A stretch of 64,000 bases of DNA from Bog-473 sp963737745 (lineage in GTDB: Bacteria; Actinomycetota; Acidimicrobiia; Acidimicrobiales; RAAP-2). Every line of letters begins with the position of its first letter. The first letter of the stretch is position 1. This document shows positions 56,409 to 64,000 of the stretch, in pieces. The stretch spans positions 682,001 to 746,000 of the forward strand of contig CAVTTR010000007.1 of assembly GCA_963737745.1 (NCBI GenBank), read 5' to 3'. The translations under genes and the position numbers were made by a program. The notes under the pieces are model-generated. The model was not told the DNA's origin and did not search any database. It saw only the letters and a program-made list of their open reading frames with translations.

Positions 56409-57346
56409 TTAGGGACGTACCAAGCTGCGCTGCCGCGCCACTTCGAAGGCGGCGACCGCGCCGGCCACGCCCACGTTGAGCGAGGGCAACGAACCGTGCT
56501 GGGGAATGGAGACCACGGCGTCACAACGTCGGCGCACCAGCGGGGCCAGTCCCTTCTCCTCGCTTCCCACCACCAAGGCGATCGGACCTTCGCCGAGCGG
56601 GAGGTCATAGAGGGACTGTGACGACTCGCCGGCCAGCCCGACCGACCACACGCCTAGCTCGGTCATCTGCATGAGCGCCGCCGGTATGCCGCCGACCACG
56701 GCGAAGCGGAGGTGCTCTATCGCGCCAGCGGCTGTTTTGGCCACGGTGGGCGACAAGCGGGCCGAACGGTGACGCGGCAGGACAACGCCGTTGACACCGG
56801 CGCACTCGGCGCTGCGCAACAGCGCGCCCAGGTTGCGCGGGTCGGTGATGCCGGCGGCCACCAGGAGGAACGGCTGCACACCCTGGCGACTGGGCGTGCA
56901 GAGATCTTCCAACGAGACGGGCTCCACCGGGCGGGCGAGAGCGAGGACACCCTGAGGAGATTCGGTCCGCGCCTGTGCATCGAGCCGGTGACGAGGCACG
57001 GTCTCGACCGGAACGCGAAGCCGCGCGGCCAACTCTTCAATTCGATCCAGCTGCGGTGAGGGATCTTGATCTTCGGCCAGCAGAATCTGGCGCACGGTGC
57101 GCCGTCCCACGCTGAGGAGCTCGAGTACCGCCCGTCGGCCCTCGACCTGATCGCCACCGAGCTCGCTCGGCTCGCGTTCATCGGGCCGATGAGGACGAGA
57201 CCGACGCGAGCCGTCGCCCCCCGGCCCTCCCGTGCTCCGGGTCGGTCCACTGCGCCCACTTCCGCCGCGTGCACCACTTCCGCCGCGTCCCGCGCGCCCC
57301 CGCTGGCACCCCGCGGCGCTCCCCGACGACCGGGCGGCGGCGTCAC
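56409..57346 (-). CDS. rlmB: 23S rRNA 2'-O-methyltransferase RlmB (SpoU family), one frameshift
   Basis: A SPOUT-class enzyme that methylates the ribose of G2251 in 23S rRNA. The core has the RNA-binding EGRRAVLELL...ILLAEDQ, then DPRNLGALLRSAECAG, VVGSEEKGLAPLVRRRCDAVVSIPQHG (in part) and SLNVGVAGAVAAFE. The N-terminal 55 residues are Gly/Arg/Ser-rich, as often in actinobacteria. No start exists in the core frame, but a GTG at 57346 overlapping the ispF stop (GTGA) opens the neighbouring frame (TPPPGRRGAPRGASGG), so one base is probably wrong between 57250 and 57330. Confidence 0.87.
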
Positions 57347-57819
57347 ACCTGTTCCAAAAGCACGACGGCCAGGCAGGCGATCCCCTCGGCCCGGCCCAAG
57401 GCGCCCAGGCCCTCGGCACGGGTGGCCTTGACCGAGACCGGTGCATCGAGCACAACCGACAGCTTGGTGACCATGGCGTCGGTGTGCGGCGCCAGGCGAG
57501 GCGCATCCGCCACGACGGTGCAGTCGGCATTCACACAGGCGTAACCCTCGACGCGCGCCATGCGCACCACTTCGGTCAGAAGCTCCACGCTGTTCGCTCC
57601 CTCCCACACGGGGTCGGTGTCGGGAAAATGCCGGCCCAGATCGCCGAGTCCGACCGCACCGAGCACGGCGTCGGAGAGGGCGTGGCACACCGCGTCGGCA
57701 TCGCTGTGCCCGCCGAGTCCCCGGCCCCCTTCGATGACCACACCACCGAGCACCAGGGGCCGATGGGGATCATCGGAGAAGCGATGAATGTCGATGCCTT
57801 GTCCAATACGCATGTTCAC
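57343..57819 (-). CDS. ispF: 2-C-methyl-D-erythritol 2,4-cyclodiphosphate synthase
   Basis: A MEP-pathway enzyme for isoprenoid precursors. The 158 residues show the metal-binding GQGIDIHRF, LGGHSDADAVCHALSDA and GDLGRHFPDTDP, with KATRAEGLGALGR in the C-terminal half. The GTG start overlaps the ispD stop (57816-57819), and rlmB follows with another overlap. Confidence 0.96.
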   Translation of the reverse strand: MNMRIGQGIDIHRFSDDPHRPLVLGGVVIEGGRGLGGHSDADAVCHALSDAVLGAVGLGDLGRHFPDTDPVWEGANSVELLTEVVRMARVEGYACVNADCTVVADAPRLAPHTDAMVTKLSVVLDAPVSVKATRAEGLGALGRAEGIACLAVVLLEQV

Positions 57820-58475
57820 CCTCTCAACAGACGTTCGGCCAGGTCCAGATCGGCGGGGGTGGTGATCTTCAGGTTGAGCGGATCGCCCGGGACGACCCGC
57901 ACGGCAACGCCGAGTGCTTCGACGAGCGCCGCATCGTCGGTGGCCTCGCCGCCGGCCGCATGCGCACGACGGAGGAGTGCGGCATCGAAGGCCTGCGGCG
58001 TCTGCACGGCAACGAGTGAGGAGCGGTCGAGGGTTCGGGTCACCGTCTGGGTGCCGTCCACCACCTTGATGGTGTCACTCACCGGCACGCCGGGGATGGC
58101 ACCCCCGACCGTGGCGACGCCGGCGGAGTCAGTCGATGTCACAGCCGCGATCACCGCCGTAAAGAGCGCGTCGGACGCCAGTGGGCGGGCGGCATCGTGC
58201 ACCACGATCACCTGCGCCGACTCAGGAACGGCGGCCAGGCCAAGCCGGACCGATTCGGCACGTGTCGCCCCACCTTCCACCACGACATCGGCCCCGTGGG
58301 TGGCGTGTTGCCATGAACCACGTGGCAGAACCAACACCACACCTGCCGTCGAAGGGCGACAGGCACTGACGGCCCACTCCACGATCGGGCGCTCGGCCAA
58401 GAGCGCGAACTGCTTCATCTGGCCGAAGCGTTCGCCGGAGCCTCCCGCCACCACAACCGCCCACACCGTCGCCAC
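57816..58475 (-). CDS. ispD: 2-C-methyl-D-erythritol 4-phosphate cytidylyltransferase
   Basis: The MEP-pathway step making CDP-methylerythritol. 219 residues with VVVAGGSGERFGQMKQF (nucleotide-binding loop), VVHDAARPL, VSDTIKVVDG and TPQAFDAALLRRAH, and TDDAALVEALG near the C-terminus. It lies 10 nt after carD. Separate ispD and ispF genes are in one overlapping pair. Confidence 0.96.
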   Translation of the reverse strand: MATVWAVVVAGGSGERFGQMKQFALLAERPIVEWAVSACRPSTAGVVLVLPRGSWQHATHGADVVVEGGATRAESVRLGLAAVPESAQVIVVHDAARPLASDALFTAVIAAVTSTDSAGVATVGGAIPGVPVSDTIKVVDGTQTVTRTLDRSSLVAVQTPQAFDAALLRRAHAAGGEATDDAALVEALGVAVRVVPGDPLNLKITTPADLDLAERLLRG

Positions 58476-58485
58476 GGCTCCGCCG

Positions 58486-58962
58486 TTAGGTCAAGGCGTC
58501 GTTCAGACGCTCTTCCGCCGTCTCTTCGTCCACGTTGAGCGCGAAGGTCAGCTCGGAGACCAGGATCTGCCGGGCTCGCTGCAACATACGCTTCTCGCCG
58601 GCGGACAGACCCTTGTCCTTGTCGCGGATGGACAGGTTGCGCACCACTTCGGCCACTTGATAGATGTCGCCGGACCGCAGCTTCTCGGAGTGGTTCTTGT
58701 AGCGGCGGGACCAGTTCGTCGGCATGCGCGCTTCCTTCTTGCGCAGCACCGCAAAGACCTCTTCGACCTCTTCGTCATTGATCACTTCGCGCAGGCCCAC
58801 GCCCTCGGTGTTGTCGGCGGGCACGTTGAGGATCAGATCCCCGTAGGCCAGGCGCAGCACCAGATACTCGCGCTTTTCGCCGAAGGCGACCTTCGTCTCT
58901 CGCTTCTCAATGACTGCAGCCCCATGGTGGGGGTACACGACTTTGTCTCCGACCTTGAACAC
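58486..58962 (-). CDS. carD: CarD family RNA polymerase-binding transcription regulator
   Basis: CarD binds the RNA polymerase beta subunit and stabilises open promoter complexes, notably at rRNA promoters. 158 residues: FKVGDKVVYPHHGAAVIEKRE begins the RNAP-interaction domain (shown in part), and the C-terminal helical DNA-binding domain has MPTNWSRRYKNHSEKL and GLSAGEKRML. I chose the GTG at 58962 because AGGGAGA precedes it; the frame extends 7 codons further. It is first in carD-ispD-ispF-rlmB. Confidence 0.95.
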   Translation of the reverse strand: MFKVGDKVVYPHHGAAVIEKRETKVAFGEKREYLVLRLAYGDLILNVPADNTEGVGLREVINDEEVEEVFAVLRKKEARMPTNWSRRYKNHSEKLRSGDIYQVAEVVRNLSIRDKDKGLSAGEKRMLQRARQILVSELTFALNVDEETAEERLNDALT

Positions 58963-59056
58963 GGATCTCCCTTGCACGGACACGGCGCCGGGCCAGCGAC
59001 GATTTCAGAGGGCCGTACCGGTCCCGACAGGTCAGTCGGCCGAACGGCAGCTCACC

Positions 59057-59062
59057 ATTTTA
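59057..59062 (-). promoter_or_regulatory. Probable -10 element for the carD operon
   Basis: TAAAAT on the minus strand, preceded by TGG, is a good -10 hexamer in the only AT-rich spot between disA and carD. Transcription would start about 85-90 nt before the carD start. A matching -35 is not obvious. Confidence 0.4.
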
Positions 59063-59075
59063 CCAGACTCGCTCA

Positions 59076-60128
59076 CTATTCGTACCGTTCGAAGATGCTC
59101 GCCTCGACCATGCGCGCCAATCCGTCGCGGATGAGCCGGGCCGTGGCCGAGCCGATGCCGTCGACGGACTCCAGTTCGGCCGCGCTGGCCGACATGATCT
59201 CGGGCAACGTGCCGAAGCGGTCCACCAGCCGCTCAATGAGTGTCGGGGCCAGCTGCGGCAGTCGATGCAAGAGCCGGTAGCCCCGGGGAGCCATTTCGGC
59301 GTGAAGTTGGTCGTCCGGCGCGGGCAGTCCCAAAATGGCGACCACCTGGGGCAGGTCCATCAATGCATCGGCCGACAGAGTTCGTAACCGAGCCTGGGCC
59401 AATGGGCTGGCATAGTCCCGCAGGACCAAGGAGACGGCATCGCTCACGCCGGCGCTGAGCTCCATCGTCTGGAGGTGGATCAGGCGTCCATCCGAGCCCA
59501 GCTCGACGAGATGCCCGTCGACCTCCTCGGCGATGCGGCGCACCATCTCCCCCGGCTGCAGCACGGCCACGACGTCGCGCACCGAGACGGTGTCCTCCAT
59601 CTCCAGGCGCGTCAGCGAGGTCAGGGCATCGTCGAAGCGCATGCGGAAGCGCTGCTGGGTGGCCAGGGCCTGGCTGGAGCGGTCGATCAACCACCCCGAG
59701 GATTGACTCGTGTGCTTCAGTCCGTTGCGGTAGACGGCAATGGTGGCCATCGCCTCGGAGACAGCGATCACCGGCACGTCGATGGAACGGGCCACGCGTT
59801 CGGCCGTCCGATGCCGGGTCCCGGTCTCGGTGGTGGCGATGCTGGCTTTGGGCACGAGATGCACGTTGGCCCGGGCAATCCGGGAGGCGTCTGCGGCCAA
59901 AATGATGGCCCCGTCCATTTTGGCCAGTTCCGAAAGCCGCTGGGGGCTGAACTCGGCATCGAGCAGGAACCCCCCGGTGCAGACCGACAACACGGCCGGA
60001 TCGTCGCCCACGACGATCAAGGCACCGTGCTTGGCCTGGAGGATGCGGTCGAGACCCTCACGCAGTGCCGTGCCCGGTGCGACCAGCGAAAGGGCGTCGT
60101 TCAGCGGCTGGCTGCCCCGGTCGACCAC
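59076..60128 (-). CDS. disA: DNA integrity scanning diadenylate cyclase DisA
   Basis: Makes cyclic di-AMP from ATP while scanning DNA for recombination structures. 350 residues: the DAC domain (about 1-140) with the catalytic DGAIIL and RHRTAERVAR motifs, a helical linker, and C-terminal helix-hairpin-helix DNA-binding motif (SVDGIGSATARLIRDGL). The GTG start lies 28 nt inside the end of radA. The octamer-forming length is normal. Confidence 0.96.
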   Translation of the reverse strand: MVDRGSQPLNDALSLVAPGTALREGLDRILQAKHGALIVVGDDPAVLSVCTGGFLLDAEFSPQRLSELAKMDGAIILAADASRIARANVHLVPKASIATTETGTRHRTAERVARSIDVPVIAVSEAMATIAVYRNGLKHTSQSSGWLIDRSSQALATQQRFRMRFDDALTSLTRLEMEDTVSVRDVVAVLQPGEMVRRIAEEVDGHLVELGSDGRLIHLQTMELSAGVSDAVSLVLRDYASPLAQARLRTLSADALMDLPQVVAILGLPAPDDQLHAEMAPRGYRLLHRLPQLAPTLIERLVDRFGTLPEIMSASAAELESVDGIGSATARLIRDGLARMVEASIFERYE

Positions 60129-61495
60129 ATGGGAATCGTACTGGTCAAGGCCTCGTCAAGCGTTCGCACGCGGTGCAGCACCATGCCCGGTGGGACGCCC
60201 TCGGACGGGGTGGATGCGGGGACGAGTGCCCGGCAGAAACCGGCGCGGTAGGCCTCGGAAAGCCTGCGCTCGGTTCCGGGCACCATGCGAACCTCGCCCG
60301 CCAGCCCCAGTTCACCGAACACGACGAATTCGGGCGGCACCACCAGGCCCTCGGCGGCGGAGGCGATGGCCAGGGCCACCCCCAGGTCGACCGCGGGCTC
60401 CACGACGCTGATGCCACCGACCGCGGCCACGAAGACCTCGGCCGGACCGACTGCCACCCCGGCCCGGCTACTCAGTACGGCCAGCAGCAGGGTCACTCTG
60501 GCCGCGTCGATCCCCAAGGTCTTGGCCCTTGTCCCCTCGGCCCCCGGGCCGAGAAGGGCCTGGACCTCCACCAGGAGGGGTCGCCGACCTTGCAAGACCG
60601 GCACCACGACGCTGCCGGGTACGCCCTTCATGCGGTCCCCCAACAACAGGGGACCGGGGTCGGGCACGGCCCGAAGGCCGTCCTCGCGCATCTCGAAGAT
60701 CCCGACCTCGCCGGCCGGCCCGAAACGATGCTTGATGGCGGTGAGCATGCGCAGGGAATGGTGGCGGTCGCCGTCGAACGAGAGCACGGTGTCGACCAGG
60801 TGCTCCACCGCTCGAGGACCGGCCAGGTCGCCGTCCTTGGTGACGTGACCGACCAGGACGATCGGTATACCGGTGGACTTGGCCAGCCTGGTCAGCCGAT
60901 CCACGCATGCTCTGACCTGGGTCAGACTGCCGGCGGAACCAGGCAACTCATCGTCAGAGATGGTCTGGATGGAATCCACCACCACCAGGGCCGGCTGGTG
61001 ATGCGCGATGGCCTCTGCCATGGCCACCACGTCGTTCCCGGCCAGCGCCAGCAGGGTCTCCGGCACGGCACCGATCCGGGCCGCCCGCCCGCTCACCTGT
61101 GTCAGCGACTCCTCAGCCGAGGCCAACAGCACATCGACTCCGGTGCTGGCCACCGACGACAGGACTTGAAAGAGAAGCGTCGACTTGCCCACGCCGGGGG
61201 GCCCGAAGACAAGCGTCACCGAACCGGCCACGAAGCCCCCGGCCAACACGCGATCGACCTCGGTCACGCCGGTGGGCATGGGCCTCGCCTCACAGCCATC
61301 GATGTGCCGCAAGGAGACGGCCTCCGCGCCCCTGGAGAGGGCCGTCGCCTCCCCCCGGCGCCGTCCCGGCGTGGAAGTTGACGAGGCGGAAGCGATCAGT
61401 GTGTTCCAGGCACCGCACTGCGGGCAGCGCCCGACCCATTGGGGGGCGACACCCTCACATGCGGTGCAGCGGTAGATCTCGATCCGTCGGGCCAT
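60101..61495 (-). CDS. radA: DNA repair protein RadA
   Basis: A RecA-like ATPase/helicase that promotes branch migration in recombinational repair. 464 residues: the zinc finger YRCTACEGVAPQWVGRCPQCG (four Cys; in part), Walker A GPPGVGKST, Walker B VVVDSIQT, and a C-terminal Lon-like P domain (AEVFVAAVGGISVVEPAVDL, in part). The RadA-specific loop usually reads KNRFG; here it is KHRFG (in AIKHRFGPAGEVG). It overlaps disA, its usual actinobacterial and firmicute neighbour. Confidence 0.96.
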   Translation of the reverse strand: MARRIEIYRCTACEGVAPQWVGRCPQCGAWNTLIASASSTSTPGRRRGEATALSRGAEAVSLRHIDGCEARPMPTGVTEVDRVLAGGFVAGSVTLVFGPPGVGKSTLLFQVLSSVASTGVDVLLASAEESLTQVSGRAARIGAVPETLLALAGNDVVAMAEAIAHHQPALVVVDSIQTISDDELPGSAGSLTQVRACVDRLTRLAKSTGIPIVLVGHVTKDGDLAGPRAVEHLVDTVLSFDGDRHHSLRMLTAIKHRFGPAGEVGIFEMREDGLRAVPDPGPLLLGDRMKGVPGSVVVPVLQGRRPLLVEVQALLGPGAEGTRAKTLGIDAARVTLLLAVLSSRAGVAVGPAEVFVAAVGGISVVEPAVDLGVALAIASAAEGLVVPPEFVVFGELGLAGEVRMVPGTERRLSEAYRAGFCRALVPASTPSEGVPPGMVLHRVRTLDEALTSTIPMWSTGAASR

Positions 61496-61549
61496 GACGG
61501 CACCCTAGGGAAGGCCTGTGACAACCGCCGGGATACCCCGGCGGCGCGG

Positions 61550-64000
<2,451 letters not shown>

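Overview
The window is high-GC DNA from an actinobacterium, most likely an uncultured member of the Acidimicrobiia or a neighbouring deep lineage. The evidence is CarD, DisA, RadA and ClpC in one block, an actinobacterial-type coproheme decarboxylase, a GpgS/trehalose-phosphate locus, HrcA-type control of groEL, a PxpB-PxpC fusion, many GTG starts and 4-nt ATGA/GTGA overlaps. Lineage is inferred from gene content only.

Layout. 1-2000: pgsA and rimO, then tRNA-Ser(GCU). 2210-8850 (minus strand): a five-gene operon headed by a cobalamin riboswitch. It encodes a secreted alpha-barrel protein with six 42-residue repeats, a membrane-anchored DUF4430-like protein, and a complete ECF transporter (T, fused A-A', S). 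The two secreted proteins together resemble the two halves of animal transcobalamin or intrinsic factor. 9069-14220 (plus strand): the B12-dependent methylmalonyl-CoA mutase (mutA, mutB) and its GTPase chaperone meaB, so B12 capture, uptake and use sit side by side. 14447-26687: Nudix, CYTH-CHAD, TSUP permease, 5-oxoprolinase (pxpA, pxpBC), Lhr helicase, methyltransferase, patatin. 26758-30702: two poorly known proteins, typA, tRNA-Ser(UGA). 30897-35927: pheA, larB, larC, a PLP decarboxylase and a DsbA/FrnE-like protein. 35974-42863: DinB/WYL pair, amidase, DUF1275, an MFS remnant, a second secreted protein with the same six 42-residue repeats, GNAT, Nudix. 42910-46780: a 4-Cys peptide, then chdC-larE-NIL, then groEL with a CIRCE operator. 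46872-48479: thrC and a ThiS/MoaD-like protein. 48678-52161: gpgS, a GT20 synthase, otsB and a LytR_C protein. 52639-55978: FtsX-type permease and a small protein. 56241-64000: tRNA-Thr and the block rlmB-ispF-ispD-carD-disA-radA-clpC.

How it fits together. The best-supported functional unit is B12 scavenging feeding the mutase. larB, larC and larE supply most of the nickel-pincer cofactor pathway, but no larA target enzyme lies in the window.

Quality warning. At least eleven genes are broken by 1-nt frameshifts. At nearly every site I could resolve, removing one base, usually from a short homopolymer, restores a normal protein. These look like base-calling insertions in a draft or metagenomic assembly, densest between about 49.0 and 52.1 kb, and should not be read as gene decay.
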